64,000 nt of DNA from Intestinimonas sp. (GCA_022653075.1 JALCSB010000006.1:1-64000), one strand, 5' to 3'. Counted from the first letter of the stretch, positions 38,752 to 47,665 are shown. The notes: generated from the letters alone by a model not told the origin. Made by a program: numbers and translations.

Positions 38752-39147
38752 ATGGAAAAAATGAAATCTCTGATTCGTCTGCGTATGGGCACGGAAGACG
38801 CGCATTATGGCGGAAACTTGGTGGATGGCGCTCATATGCTCCATCTGTTCGGCGATGTAGCAACCGAACTGCTGATTTTATGTGACGGCGACGAGGGGCT
38901 TTTCTGTGCCTATGACAACGTGGAGTTTCTGGCCCCCGTCTATGCCGGAGACTTCATTGAGGCGGAGGGGGAGATCACAAAAGTCGGAAATACCTCCCGA
39001 AAGATGGTTTTTGAAGCTCGTAAGGTGATAGCACCCCGCCCGGATCTCAGTGATTCTGCGGCTGATGTGCTGCCGAAACCCGTTGTGGTCTGCCGTGCAT
39101 CCGGCACTTGCGTGGTGCCCAAGGACAAACAGCGCGTGAAACGGTAA
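38752..39147 (+). CDS. kal: 3-aminobutyryl-CoA ammonia-lyase
   Basis: Removes ammonia from L-3-aminobutyryl-CoA to give crotonyl-CoA, which then feeds butyrate formation. It is a small hotdog-fold enzyme; with the start at 38752 it has 131 residues, the family size. Recognisable stretches are [44 protein letters not shown] and [22 protein letters not shown] is 8 bases before the ATG at 38752. An ATG at 38746 is too close to it. The much longer upstream frame is inside the riboswitch leader. It is the first gene of the kal-kce-kdd-kamADE operon. Confidence 0.95.
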   Translation: MEKMKSLIRLRMGTEDAHYGGNLVDGAHMLHLFGDVATELLILCDGDEGLFCAYDNVEFLAPVYAGDFIEAEGEITKVGNTSRKMVFEARKVIAPRPDLSDSAADVLPKPVVVCRASGTCVVPKDKQRVKR

Positions 39148-39218
39148 GAGGGCCGCGGGATCGTACCGGCAGACCTTCGGTACCTGTGTGATGTCCAGGG
39201 ACGAACAGCGCATGAAAC
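39100..39218 (+). repeat. Imperfect duplication of the kal 3' end
   Basis: The last part of kal (39100-39142) recurs 76 bases downstream (39176-39218). The copies match at 34 of 43 bases and all nine differences are transitions. In the matching frame the second copy reads GTCVMSRDEQRMK, against [13 protein letters not shown] in Kal. It lies between kal and kce and encodes nothing complete. Confidence 0.8.
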
Positions 39219-39256
39219 CGGAAGAAGCAGACGTGGATAAAAAGGGAGTATCTGGA

Positions 39257-40075
39257 ATGGAAAAATTAATTATTACCGCCGCCATCTGCGGCGCGGAAGT
39301 AACGAAAGCGCAGAATTCTGCGGTGCCGTACACCCTGGATGAAATGGTGCGGGAGGCAAAAAGTTCCTATGATGCGGGTGCCGCTGTTATTCATGTCCAT
39401 GTTCGCTGGGACGACGGCACGCCCACCCAGGACCGGGAGCGATTCCGAACGGTAATGGAGGAAATTCGGGCCGTCTGCCCCGGCGTGGTTCTGATTCCGT
39501 CCACCGGCGGGGCCGTCGGCATGACGGCCGAGGAGCGGCTTCAGCCCACCGAGTTGTTTCCCGAGATGGCCACGCTGGATTGTGGGACCTGCAACTTTGG
39601 TGACGATGTCTTTCAAAACGATATCCCCACCATCCGTGCGTTTGGAAAAAGAATGCTGCAAAATCATATCAAGCCAGAGTATGAATGTTTTGAAATGGGG
39701 CATCTGGACACGGTCCTGACTTTGGCCGGACGGGGCGAGCTGCCCAGTGCGCCCATGCAGTTTAACTTTGTGCTGGGGGTTCCGGGCTGTATGTCCGCCA
39801 CGGTCGGCAATCTAAGCTGGATGGTGGGCGCGATTCCGGACGGCTCCACCTGGACCGCCACGGGAATCGGCCGGTATGCGTTTCCCATAGCCGCAGCGGC
39901 CATTTCCATGGGCGGTAATGTGCGCGTGGGGTTTGAGGACAATTTGTATTTAGCCAGAGGTGTACCGGCCCGGAGCAACGGGGAACTGGTGAAAAAAGCC
40001 GCGGACCTGGCGGCCCTGGTGGGGCGGCCCGTGGCCGGACCGATGGAGGCACGTGAAATTCTAGGCCTTTCCTGA
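39257..40075 (+). CDS. kce: 3-keto-5-aminohexanoate cleavage enzyme
   Basis: BKACE-family zinc enzyme that condenses 5-amino-3-oxohexanoate with acetyl-CoA and cleaves it to acetoacetate and 3-aminobutyryl-CoA. The 272-residue protein keeps the active-site residues of characterised Kce: Glu14 (CGAEVTK), zinc ligands His46 and His48 (VIHVHVRWDDG) and the Arg-Glu-Asp cluster in NVRVGFEDNLYLARG (Glu227, Asp228). I start at ATG 39257 behind AAAGGGAG. The upstream open frame is the decayed kal copy. Kce and Kal act consecutively and are adjacent here. Confidence 0.96.
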   Translation: MEKLIITAAICGAEVTKAQNSAVPYTLDEMVREAKSSYDAGAAVIHVHVRWDDGTPTQDRERFRTVMEEIRAVCPGVVLIPSTGGAVGMTAEERLQPTELFPEMATLDCGTCNFGDDVFQNDIPTIRAFGKRMLQNHIKPEYECFEMGHLDTVLTLAGRGELPSAPMQFNFVLGVPGCMSATVGNLSWMVGAIPDGSTWTATGIGRYAFPIAAAAISMGGNVRVGFEDNLYLARGVPARSNGELVKKAADLAALVGRPVAGPMEAREILGLS

Positions 40076-40099
40076 GAGAAAACGGAGGTTAGAGAGAGT

Positions 40100-41140
40100 A
40101 TGCAGAAAAAGGGAAATAAATATGGCGTTCACCGTGTGATTGAGCCCAGAGGACTCATGACACAGGCGGCCCGGAAAATCGACAATACCATGGAGATCTG
40201 CTCCAATGAGATCCTGTGCGATGTGACGGCGCTGAATATTGATTCCGCGTCTTTTACACAGATTTACGGCGCCTGTAAAAAGGACCTTGACCAGACCGCG
40301 CAGGCGATTCTGGACATTGTCCAAGAGCGGGGCAAGATGCAGAATCCGGTTACCGGCTCCGGCGGTATGTTCATTGGCACGGTGGCCCAAATCGGGGATG
40401 ACCTGAAGGGCCGGATCGACTTGAAGGAAGGCGATAAAATCGCCTCGCTGGTCTCCCTGTCCCTGACACCGCTGAAGATCAGTAAAATCAAGGCGATCCA
40501 TCCGGAAATCGATCGGGTGGAGGTGGAGGCGCAGGCCATTTTGTTTGAGAGCGGCCTCTACGCCAAGCTGCCGGATGACATGAGCGAGGAACTGGCGCTA
40601 GCCGCGCTGGATGTGGCCGGCGCGCCCGCTCAGACTGCCAGGCTGGTCCAGGCGGGGAATTCCGTTTTAATTCTGGGTGGAGCCGGAAAGGGCGGTATGC
40701 TGTGTTGCTGCGAGGCGATGAAACGGGTGGGTCCTGCCGGCCGCGTGGTGGCGCTGGTCATCTGCCAGGAGGATGCGGAGCTGCTCAAGAGTATGCACCT
40801 CTGCCACGAGGCAATTGTCGCGTCCGCCACTGAGCCCATGGACGTTCTGGACAAAGCGCTGGCTGCCAACGGGGGGAAAGAATACGACCTGTCTGTCTGC
40901 ATCGTGAATGTGGAGTCCTGTGAGATGGCCAGCATTCTGCCCGTACGGGACGGCGGCACGGTGTATTTCTTCTCGATGGCCACGAATTTTGCCAAGGCCG
41001 CGTTGGGTGCGGAAGGCGTGGGAAAGGATATTACCATGATCATCGGCAACGGCTACACAAAAGGCCACGCCGAAATCACACTATCCGAACTGCGGGAAAA
41101 CCGGCAGCTCCGTGAGTATTTCCAGAAGAAATATATATGA
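40100..41140 (+). CDS. kdd: L-erythro-3,5-diaminohexanoate dehydrogenase
   Basis: NAD(P)-dependent enzyme that oxidatively deaminates 3,5-diaminohexanoate to 5-amino-3-oxohexanoate. The 346 residues start with GVHRVIEPRGLMTQAARKIDN, typical of the family. The dinucleotide site around LILGGAGKGGMLCCCEAM differs from the classic GxGxxG. The order kce-kdd-kamA-kamD-kamE fixes the assignment. GGAGG about 12 bases before the ATG is the ribosome site. It starts 24 bases after kce. Confidence 0.95.
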   Translation: MQKKGNKYGVHRVIEPRGLMTQAARKIDNTMEICSNEILCDVTALNIDSASFTQIYGACKKDLDQTAQAILDIVQERGKMQNPVTGSGGMFIGTVAQIGDDLKGRIDLKEGDKIASLVSLSLTPLKISKIKAIHPEIDRVEVEAQAILFESGLYAKLPDDMSEELALAALDVAGAPAQTARLVQAGNSVLILGGAGKGGMLCCCEAMKRVGPAGRVVALVICQEDAELLKSMHLCHEAIVASATEPMDVLDKALAANGGKEYDLSVCIVNVESCEMASILPVRDGGTVYFFSMATNFAKAALGAEGVGKDITMIIGNGYTKGHAEITLSELRENRQLREYFQKKYI

Positions 41141-41175
41141 TTCCAGACAGAACCCGTGAAAGGCGGTAACAATAC

Positions 41176-42435
41176 ATGATGTTTTCCAATCTATCCCGGA
41201 GAAAAGAGCTTTTTCCTCAGGTGTCCGACGAGGAGTGGAACGACTGGCATTGGCAGGTAGCCAACCGGATTGAGACGCTGGACGACCTGAAAAAATACAT
41301 CAGCCTGACGGCGGAGGAGGAAGAGGGGGTCAAGGCATGCCTGGGCACCCTGCGTATGGCGATCACGCCCTATTACCTCTCCCTTATTGATGCGAACGAT
41401 CCCTATGATCCAATTCGCAGGCAGTCAATCCCCACGGTCAGGGAACTGCATCGCTCCGGCGCCGACCTGCTGGACCCGCTGCACGAGGATTCCGATTCTC
41501 CGGTGCCGGGCCTGACGCACCGCTATCCCGACCGCGTGTTGCTTCTGACCACCGACCAGTGCTCCATGTACTGCCGCCACTGTACCCGCCGCCGCTTTGC
41601 CGGCCAGCACGACACCTGTGTACCTATGGCCCAGATTGAACGCTGTATCGACTATGTGCGCCAGCACACGGAGGTCCGCGACGTACTGCTCTCCGGAGGG
41701 GACGTGCTGATGCTGTCGGACGAACAGCTGGAGTCTATCATCTCCGAGCTGCGCGCCATCGAACATGTGGAGATCATCCGTTTGGGAACGCGTACCCCGG
41801 TGGTGTGTCCACAGCGCATCACGCCGGAACTGTGCGCCATGTTCCGGAAGTATCATCCCATCTGGCTCAACACCCATTTTAACCACCCCAATGAGATCAC
41901 GGTGGAATCCGCAGCCGCCTGTGCCCGGCTGGCGGATGCAGGCATCCCGTTGGGCAATCAGTCGGTCCTGCTGGCCGGGATTAATGACTGTGTCCATGTC
42001 ATGAGGGACCTGGTCCATCGGCTGGTCCAGATCCGTGTGCGGCCCTATTATATTTATCAGTGTGACCTCTCCATGGGGCTGGAGCATTTCCGGACGCCGA
42101 TCAGCAAGGGAATTGAGATTATGGAGGGCTTGCGCGGCCATACCTCCGGCTTCTGTGTACCGACCTTTGTGGTGGATGCGCCGGGCGGCGGCGGAAAGAC
42201 ACCCGTTATGCCGAACTACGTAATCTCTCAAACGCCCCATCGGGTAATCCTTCGCAATTACGAGGGCGTGATCACTACCTATACCGAGCCAGAGCACTAT
42301 GAGGAGAACTGCCACTGCGAAGTCTGCCAGGGAAAGAAAAATGTGGAAATGATGGGTGTTATGGGCTTAGAGTGCGGGCAGGCTCTCTCCATGGAGCCGG
42401 CAAATCTGGAGCGGCACAAGCGGGAACAGAACTGA
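41176..42435 (+). CDS. kamA: L-lysine 2,3-aminomutase
   Basis: Radical-SAM, PLP-dependent enzyme that shifts the alpha-amino group of L-lysine to give beta-lysine, the first committed step. The iron-sulfur motif is C129-xxx-C133-xx-C136 (QCSMYCRHCTRRRF). The PLP lysine is K341 in APGGGGKTPVMPNYV. A C-terminal Cys-rich zinc site reads NCHCEVCQG. The 419 residues are the family length (about 415). It begins ATGATG, so either Met may be used, with AAAGGCGG upstream. It is full length and clearly KamA, not the epsilon-lysine EpmB or the acyl-type YodO paralogue, given its genes on both sides. Confidence 0.97.
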   Translation: MMFSNLSRRKELFPQVSDEEWNDWHWQVANRIETLDDLKKYISLTAEEEEGVKACLGTLRMAITPYYLSLIDANDPYDPIRRQSIPTVRELHRSGADLLDPLHEDSDSPVPGLTHRYPDRVLLLTTDQCSMYCRHCTRRRFAGQHDTCVPMAQIERCIDYVRQHTEVRDVLLSGGDVLMLSDEQLESIISELRAIEHVEIIRLGTRTPVVCPQRITPELCAMFRKYHPIWLNTHFNHPNEITVESAAACARLADAGIPLGNQSVLLAGINDCVHVMRDLVHRLVQIRVRPYYIYQCDLSMGLEHFRTPISKGIEIMEGLRGHTSGFCVPTFVVDAPGGGGKTPVMPNYVISQTPHRVILRNYEGVITTYTEPEHYEENCHCEVCQGKKNVEMMGVMGLECGQALSMEPANLERHKREQN

Positions 42436-42459
42436 CAGTAAGGATGGAAGTGACGTAAT

Positions 42460-44022
42460 TTGGAATCGAAACTGCATTTGGATTTTTCTTTGGTTGAGCA
42501 GGCGAGAGCCCATGCCTCCAAAGTTGCAGATGATACGCAGCGGTTTATTGACCGGCATACCACGGTGTCGGTCGAGCGCACGGTTTGCCGCCTGATGGGC
42601 ATTGACGGTGTGAATCAAGTGGAGGTACCGATGCCAAACGTGGTGGTGGGGCATCTGACGGACAAAGGCGCCCTGCCGCAGGGCGTGGCGTTCTGGCTGG
42701 GTAACGCCATGCTGGAAACCGGGAAAACACCGCAGGAAATCGCCGAGGCGGTTTCGGCGGGAGAACTGGACCTGACCGCGCTGCCGGCCCATACCGACCG
42801 GGAGATCGAAGAGGCGGCGGCGCCGGTGGTGCGCGCGGCCATGGACCGGATCACGGCTCGCCGCCAATGCAGGGAGGACTTTATAAGAGAACACGGCGAC
42901 AAACAGGGCCCTTGGCTGTACTTGATAGTTGCCACTGGAAATATATACGAGGATATCACACAGGCCACCGCCGCCGCCCGCCAGGGTGCGGATGTAATTG
43001 CCGTCATTCGTACCACCGGGCAGTCTCTGCTGGACTATGTACCCTATGGAGCCACGACAGAGGGCTTTGGGGGAACGTATGCCACCCAGGAGAATTTCCG
43101 GCTGATGCGCGCGGCCATGGACAAGGTGGGGGAGGAGCTTGGCCGCTATATCCGGGTGTGCAATTACTGCTCGGGTCTGTGTATGCCCGAAATCGCCGCC
43201 ATGGGGGCCTTTGAAGGGTTGGATGTGATGCTTAACGATGCGCTTTACGGCATCCTGTTCCGGGACATCAATATGCAGCGCACCCTCATTGACCAGAACT
43301 TTTCCCGTGCTATCAATGCCTTTGCCGGCGTGGTCATTAACACCGGTGAGGATAATTACCTCACCACCGCGGATGCGGTGGAGGAGGCCCATACCGTACT
43401 GGCCTCCCAGCTTTTGAATGAGCAGTTCGCGCTCCGCGCCGGACTGCCTAAAAGTCAGATGGGGCTGGGTCATGCTTTCGAGATCGATCCCTCTGTGGAG
43501 AACGGCTTTTTGTATGAACTGGCACAGGCGGAAATGGCCCGCGAGGTTTTTCCTGAAGCACCCCTCAAATACATGCCGCCCACAAAATTTATGACCGGTA
43601 ACATATTTCGGGGCCAGGTACAGGACGCGCTGTTCAACATTGTTACCATCCTCACCAACCAGAAGATCCACCTGCTGGGTATGATGACCGAAGCCATCCA
43701 CACGCCGTTCCTCTCCGATCGGTTCCTGTCCATTCAGAACGCTCAGTATATTTTTACCACGATGAAGGATTTGGGCAGCGAGATCACCTTCAAGCAGGGT
43801 GGAATTATGGAGCAGCGCGCCTCGGATGTGCTGCGGAAGGCCACCGAACTGCTGGCGCAGATTGAGCGCCTGGGTATATTTGAAACCCTGGAGCGAGGTA
43901 TTTTCGCCGACATCAGCCGGCCGCGGGACGGAGGAAAGGGACTGGAAGGCGTATACCAGAAGGCGCCGGGCTATCGAAATCCATTTCTTGAACCGATGAA
44001 GAGAGGAGGTCTGGACGTATGA
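42460..44022 (+). CDS. kamD: D-lysine/beta-lysine 5,6-aminomutase alpha subunit
   Basis: Large subunit of the adenosylcobalamin- and PLP-dependent mutase that migrates the terminal amino group of beta-lysine to give 3,5-diaminohexanoate. The 520 residues form the TIM-barrel subunit with typical stretches such as TTVSVERTVCRLMGIDGV, TGQSLLDYVPYGATTEGFGGT and YCSGLCMPEIAAMGAFEGLD. It starts at TTG, with a modest GATGGAAG upstream. It ends in an ATGA overlap with kamE, so the two subunits are translationally coupled. Confidence 0.96.
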   Translation: MESKLHLDFSLVEQARAHASKVADDTQRFIDRHTTVSVERTVCRLMGIDGVNQVEVPMPNVVVGHLTDKGALPQGVAFWLGNAMLETGKTPQEIAEAVSAGELDLTALPAHTDREIEEAAAPVVRAAMDRITARRQCREDFIREHGDKQGPWLYLIVATGNIYEDITQATAAARQGADVIAVIRTTGQSLLDYVPYGATTEGFGGTYATQENFRLMRAAMDKVGEELGRYIRVCNYCSGLCMPEIAAMGAFEGLDVMLNDALYGILFRDINMQRTLIDQNFSRAINAFAGVVINTGEDNYLTTADAVEEAHTVLASQLLNEQFALRAGLPKSQMGLGHAFEIDPSVENGFLYELAQAEMAREVFPEAPLKYMPPTKFMTGNIFRGQVQDALFNIVTILTNQKIHLLGMMTEAIHTPFLSDRFLSIQNAQYIFTTMKDLGSEITFKQGGIMEQRASDVLRKATELLAQIERLGIFETLERGIFADISRPRDGGKGLEGVYQKAPGYRNPFLEPMKRGGLDV

Positions 44023-44810
44023 GCAGCGGACTGTATCAGATCAGAGATCAGGAGCTGGATACCACGCTGGACCTCACCCATCTGCGGCCCTACGGCGATA
44101 CCATGAATGACGCCAAGGTCCAGCTTTCCTTTACCCTGCCGGTAAAAAACAACGACAAGGGCGCGGCCGCCGCGGTTCAACTGGCGCAGAAAATGGGAAT
44201 CGCCGACCCAAACGTAGCCCTGCGGCAGACACTGGATGAAACCTTTACGTTTTATGTCGTGTACGGCGCCACGACGCACTCGGTTAATTATAATGAGATC
44301 GAAGTCCTCACCGTGGAGGATAAGGCTATGGGAATGGAGGAAACCGACCAGTACATCCGGGACCACATCGGCCGGAAGATTACCGTGGTGGGTGCTTCCA
44401 CAGGCACCGATGCCCATACCGTGGGGATCGACGCGATTATGAACCGAAAGGGATTTGCGGGACACTACGGGCTGGAGCGCTATGAGATGATCAATGCCTT
44501 CAACTTAGGCAGTCAGGTCCCCAATGAGGAGTTCCTCCGGATTGCGGTAGAACACAACGCGGACGTGTTGCTGGTTTCCCAGACCGTGACACAGAAGGAC
44601 ATACATATCAAAAACATGACCGAGCTGGTTGAACTGGCCGAGGCGGAGGATCTGCGTGAAAAAATGATTGTCTGCTGCGGTGGCGCGCGCGTTACCCACG
44701 CGCTGGCCAAGGAACTTGGCTTTGACGCGGGCTTTGGGGCCGGAACTTACGCGGACGATGTAGCGACCTTCTGCGTGAAGGAATTGGCGCGCCGGATGGG
44801 GACAGCGTAA
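44019..44810 (+). CDS. kamE: D-lysine/beta-lysine 5,6-aminomutase beta subunit
   Basis: Small, cobalamin-binding subunit (263 residues). The B12 motif D131-x-H133-xx-G136 (TDAHTVGID) provides the lower axial histidine. K144 (MNRKG) is the PLP Schiff-base lysine at the same number as in the Clostridium sticklandii enzyme. A Rossmann-like C-terminal domain follows. GAGAGGAGG inside the kamD end is its ribosome site. As the final gene of the operon it is followed by a new promoter for the ATPase at 44941 and not by a terminator. Confidence 0.97.
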   Translation: MSSGLYQIRDQELDTTLDLTHLRPYGDTMNDAKVQLSFTLPVKNNDKGAAAAVQLAQKMGIADPNVALRQTLDETFTFYVVYGATTHSVNYNEIEVLTVEDKAMGMEETDQYIRDHIGRKITVVGASTGTDAHTVGIDAIMNRKGFAGHYGLERYEMINAFNLGSQVPNEEFLRIAVEHNADVLLVSQTVTQKDIHIKNMTELVELAEAEDLREKMIVCCGGARVTHALAKELGFDAGFGAGTYADDVATFCVKELARRMGTA

Positions 44811-44853
44811 AAGCAGGAAATGAAGGGTTTGCGTGCCTTCTTGGGAAAAATCA

Positions 44854-44882
44854 TTGTGCCGGGGAGAAAAATGTGGTATTCT
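44854..44882 (+). promoter_or_regulatory. Promoter upstream of the DUF815 ATPase gene
   Basis: TTGTGC (44854-44859), a 17-bp spacer and TATTCT (44877-44882), with TGG before the -10 box (extended -10). It starts about 50 bases before the gene. Confidence 0.65.
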
Positions 44883-44940
44883 GTCCGAAAAGCGAGTGCC
44901 CATACCGAGGTATGAGCTTTCCAAAGAAGGAGCGGTCATC

Positions 44941-46140
44941 ATGATTCAGGAACTGCGGGCGGCGCTTATGGGTGTCACCGTTTATCGGGAAATTCTCTCC
45001 AAGCCGCTGATGAAGTCGGCACGTGTCCTGCTGGATACGTTGACGGAGAGCAATGGGGAGGCGGCGCTGGAAGCATATACCGCGCTGTTCTACGAGATGA
45101 GGCAGGCGGGATGTACCGGCCTTGGCGGCTGGCTGTGGGATCAACTGCGCTACGAGGAGTCGCCGTACTCCAGGGCGCTGGGCCGGGGGCGGACTGACCC
45201 GGTTCTGGAAACGGCAGCCCGGAATGATGTGGAAGCCCTTCTCCAACTGGCGAAGCTAGACTGCGGGCGGTTCATCACGGCCCTGCGTGCCATTTTGCCA
45301 GAGGAGTTTGTCCCGGTTCTCAAGTCGCTTCCCCGGTGGGAAAATGACGTGCCCTTTGACTTCCAACGCCTTACGGAGTTTTACGCCCGGAACGGCGCGG
45401 GGCTGTTTGCCAGGTATCAGGCTTTTCTCTGGTCACAGGGCAGGCTGATCCCGGTGGCGGAGCCAGACTGCCCCAGTGAGGATGAACTGATGGGATATAC
45501 CACGCAGCGCGATCAGGTGGTCGCGAATACGCGGGCGTTTCTTAGCGGCCAGCGGGTGAACGATGTTTTGCTTTACGGCGACAGCGGAACCGGAAAGTCC
45601 GCCACCGTGAAATCCCTGCTCTCGGTGCCGGGTTTTGAAAATCTTCGGCTTATTGAGGTGGAGAAGGACGGCCTGCGCGATATACCGGGCCTGATCCGTA
45701 GCCTGGGTGGACGGCAGCAGAAATTCATTCTGTTTATCGACGATTTGGCCTTCGATCAGGATGATAACACCTATTCAGCGGTCAAGACAATTCTGGAGGG
45801 CGGCCTGGAGCGCCGGCCCGACAACGTAGCCATCTATGCAACGTCCAACCGGCGGCTGCTGGTCCGGCAGACCTTTAGCGACCGGTGCGGGGATGAGGTG
45901 GATGTGCAGGAGACCATTCAGGAAAAAACGGCGCTGTCCGACCGATTTGGCCTGCGCATTCCTTACCTTGCGCTGAGCAAGCCGGAATTTCTGGACCTGG
46001 TGGAGTGTATGGCGGAGCAGACAGAGTTGGAACTGGATAAGGAGACCCTGCGCCGTGAGGCTGTCAAGTGGGATATGCGGTTCCCAGGGCGTACGCCGCG
46101 TTCAGCCCAGCATTTGATTGCCAGCCTCCGGGCGCGCTGA
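44941..46140 (+). CDS. DUF815-type AAA ATPase
   Basis: 399-residue AAA-family ATPase of the DUF815 group, function unknown. Walker A is LLYGDSGTGKSATVKSLL, Walker B FILFIDDLAFDQDDNTYSAVK, followed by sensor residues in VAIYATSNRRLLV and an arginine-rich switch (DRCGDEVD). The N-terminal ~180 residues are helical (ALEAYTALFYEM, TAARNDVEALLQL). The ATG at 44941 is 8 bases after AAGGAG; an upstream in-frame ATG has no site. It directly follows kamE but has its own promoter and a terminator. Any role with the lysine enzymes is speculative. Confidence 0.85.
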   Translation: MIQELRAALMGVTVYREILSKPLMKSARVLLDTLTESNGEAALEAYTALFYEMRQAGCTGLGGWLWDQLRYEESPYSRALGRGRTDPVLETAARNDVEALLQLAKLDCGRFITALRAILPEEFVPVLKSLPRWENDVPFDFQRLTEFYARNGAGLFARYQAFLWSQGRLIPVAEPDCPSEDELMGYTTQRDQVVANTRAFLSGQRVNDVLLYGDSGTGKSATVKSLLSVPGFENLRLIEVEKDGLRDIPGLIRSLGGRQQKFILFIDDLAFDQDDNTYSAVKTILEGGLERRPDNVAIYATSNRRLLVRQTFSDRCGDEVDVQETIQEKTALSDRFGLRIPYLALSKPEFLDLVECMAEQTELELDKETLRREAVKWDMRFPGRTPRSAQHLIASLRAR

Positions 46141-46150
46141 TCTAAAAAAG

Positions 46151-46186
46151 AAAGACGGGGAGTCCGTGCGGGCTCCCCGTCTTTTT
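46151..46186. terminator. Terminator between the DUF815 gene and coaBC
   Basis: AAAGACGGGGAG (46151-46162) pairs with CTCCCCGTCTTT (46173-46184) across a 10-base loop, with T run plus and a matching A run minus. It can act on both convergent transcripts. Confidence 0.93.
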
Positions 46187-46203
46187 AAGTATAAAATCGT
46201 CGT

Positions 46204-47415
46204 CTACCGCCTGCCGGGATAACGCGCCAGAATTTCATCGAAAAGCCGGTAAGCGGCAGCATCTTTGGAGAGCAGCGGCAGAGAAATTTCATCTTGGGCA
46301 GTAATGAGAGTGAGCCGATTGGTATCCACGCCAAAGCCTGCCCCTTCGTCCTTCAGATTATTGGCGGCAATCATATCCAGATGCTTTTTTTCCAGCTTCC
46401 GCCTGGAATTTTCCAGCATATCCTGCGTCTCCATGGAGAACCCGCAGAGAAACTGCCCCGGCTGACGGTGCGCCCCCAGCCAGGCCAGGATATCTGGGGT
46501 GCGGTCCAGCGGAAGGGCCTGGGGGCCGTCTTTCTCCGCTGTTTTTTTGATTTTATCCTTTGCCATGGTGAGGGGACGGTAGTCAGCCACGGCGGCGGCC
46601 TTGATGATCATATCCTGGGCGGTGCTGCGAAGACTGACCGCCTGGAACATATCCTGAGCGGACACCACCTCCACCACCTCCATGTAGGGGGGACGCTTAA
46701 GATAAGTGGGACCCGAGACCAGGGTGACGTCAGCCCCCCGGGCGGCGGCGGCCCGGGCGATGGAGTAGCCCATCCGGCCGGAGGAGTGGTTGGTTAAGTA
46801 GCGTACCGGGTCCAAGGCCTCCTGAGTAGGTCCGGCGGTGACCAGTACCCGCAGACCGGCCATATCCTTTTTATGGGAAATGGCATGGAGCACAGTTTCC
46901 AGCAGGTCCTCCGGCTCCGGCATCTTGCCCTTGCCCACCGCGCCGCAGGCCAGTCGGCCGCTGGCAGGCTCCACCACTTCCCAGCCGTAGCGGTGCAGCA
47001 GAGCCAGGTTGTCCTGCGTTACCTGGTTTTCATACATGCGTGTGTTCATGGCGGGGACGGCGATCTTGGGGCAGTCGCAGGCCAAGACGGTGGTGGTCAG
47101 CATATCGTCGGCGAGACCGTGTGCCAGTTTGGCCAGAACATTGGCGGTGGCCGGGGCAACCAAAACCAGATCGGCCTGATCCGCCAGGGAAATATGCTCC
47201 ACCTGGTACTGGTGATTTCGGTCAAAGGTATCCACAATCGCCCGGTTCCCGGTCAGGGCTTCAAAGGTCAAGGGAGTGATGAATTCAGTGGCATGCTCCG
47301 TCATGAGCACATGGACGTTGCAGCCCTGTTTTACCAAAGCGGAAGCCAGCCCGGCGGTCTTATAACAGGCAATACCGCCGGAGACGCCCAGCAGTACAGT
47401 TTTTCCTTTCAACAC
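46204..47415 (-). CDS. coaBC: Bifunctional phosphopantothenoylcysteine decarboxylase/phosphopantothenate--cysteine ligase
   Basis: Two consecutive CoA-pathway enzymes in one protein of 403 residues. The N-terminal flavin-dependent CoaC domain shows VLLGVSGGIACYKTAGLAS, the PAMNTRM loop with the active-site Asn, and GRLACGAVGKGKM. The C-terminal CoaB domain starts VLVTAGPTQEALDPVRYL with NHSSGRMG and later KAAAVADYRP. I take GTG at 47415, 7 bases after GAGG. The frame is open for another 70 codons without any homologous content or ribosome site. It diverges from panT and coaX. Confidence 0.96.
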   Translation of the reverse strand: MLKGKTVLLGVSGGIACYKTAGLASALVKQGCNVHVLMTEHATEFITPLTFEALTGNRAIVDTFDRNHQYQVEHISLADQADLVLVAPATANVLAKLAHGLADDMLTTTVLACDCPKIAVPAMNTRMYENQVTQDNLALLHRYGWEVVEPASGRLACGAVGKGKMPEPEDLLETVLHAISHKKDMAGLRVLVTAGPTQEALDPVRYLTNHSSGRMGYSIARAAAARGADVTLVSGPTYLKRPPYMEVVEVVSAQDMFQAVSLRSTAQDMIIKAAAVADYRPLTMAKDKIKKTAEKDGPQALPLDRTPDILAWLGAHRQPGQFLCGFSMETQDMLENSRRKLEKKHLDMIAANNLKDEGAGFGVDTNRLTLITAQDEISLPLLSKDAAAYRLFDEILARYPGRR

Positions 47416-47448
47416 AGGCAAAACCTCAATTCTCAACAAGTTTATCCT

Positions 47449-47478
47449 ATTATAACATGGAATACTGCGCCTTGTAAA
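47449..47478 (-). promoter_or_regulatory. Promoter of coaBC
   Basis: Minus strand: TTTACA (47473-47478), an 18-bp spacer and TATAAT (47449-47454), about 35 bases before the coaBC GTG. Confidence 0.75.
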
Positions 47479-47501
47479 TAGAAGAAAACCGTCATTGGGC
47501 A

Positions 47502-47530
47502 TTGCGTTTTGAGGACATCTTTTATATAAT
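47502..47530 (+). promoter_or_regulatory. Promoter of panT-coaX
   Basis: TTGCGT (47502-47507), a 17-bp spacer and TATAAT (47525-47530). It faces away from the coaBC promoter and leaves a leader of about 130 bases before panT. No known riboswitch fold could be matched to that leader. Confidence 0.7.
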
Positions 47531-47665
47531 ATGTCATGATTGTTCCGCTGGCTGGAAGTCACTGTACCCGGATATGGGACGGCAGGTTTCAGGGCGGACG
47601 GCGGAGCGGTCTCCAATTTTTGCACTGTATCCCGAAATAGGGAACGGCAGCAGGAGGTAATTTAA

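Noticed and set aside
42367-43701. 444-codon minus-strand frame across kamA and kamD
   Set aside because: Overlaps two strongly supported genes and lacks any motif.
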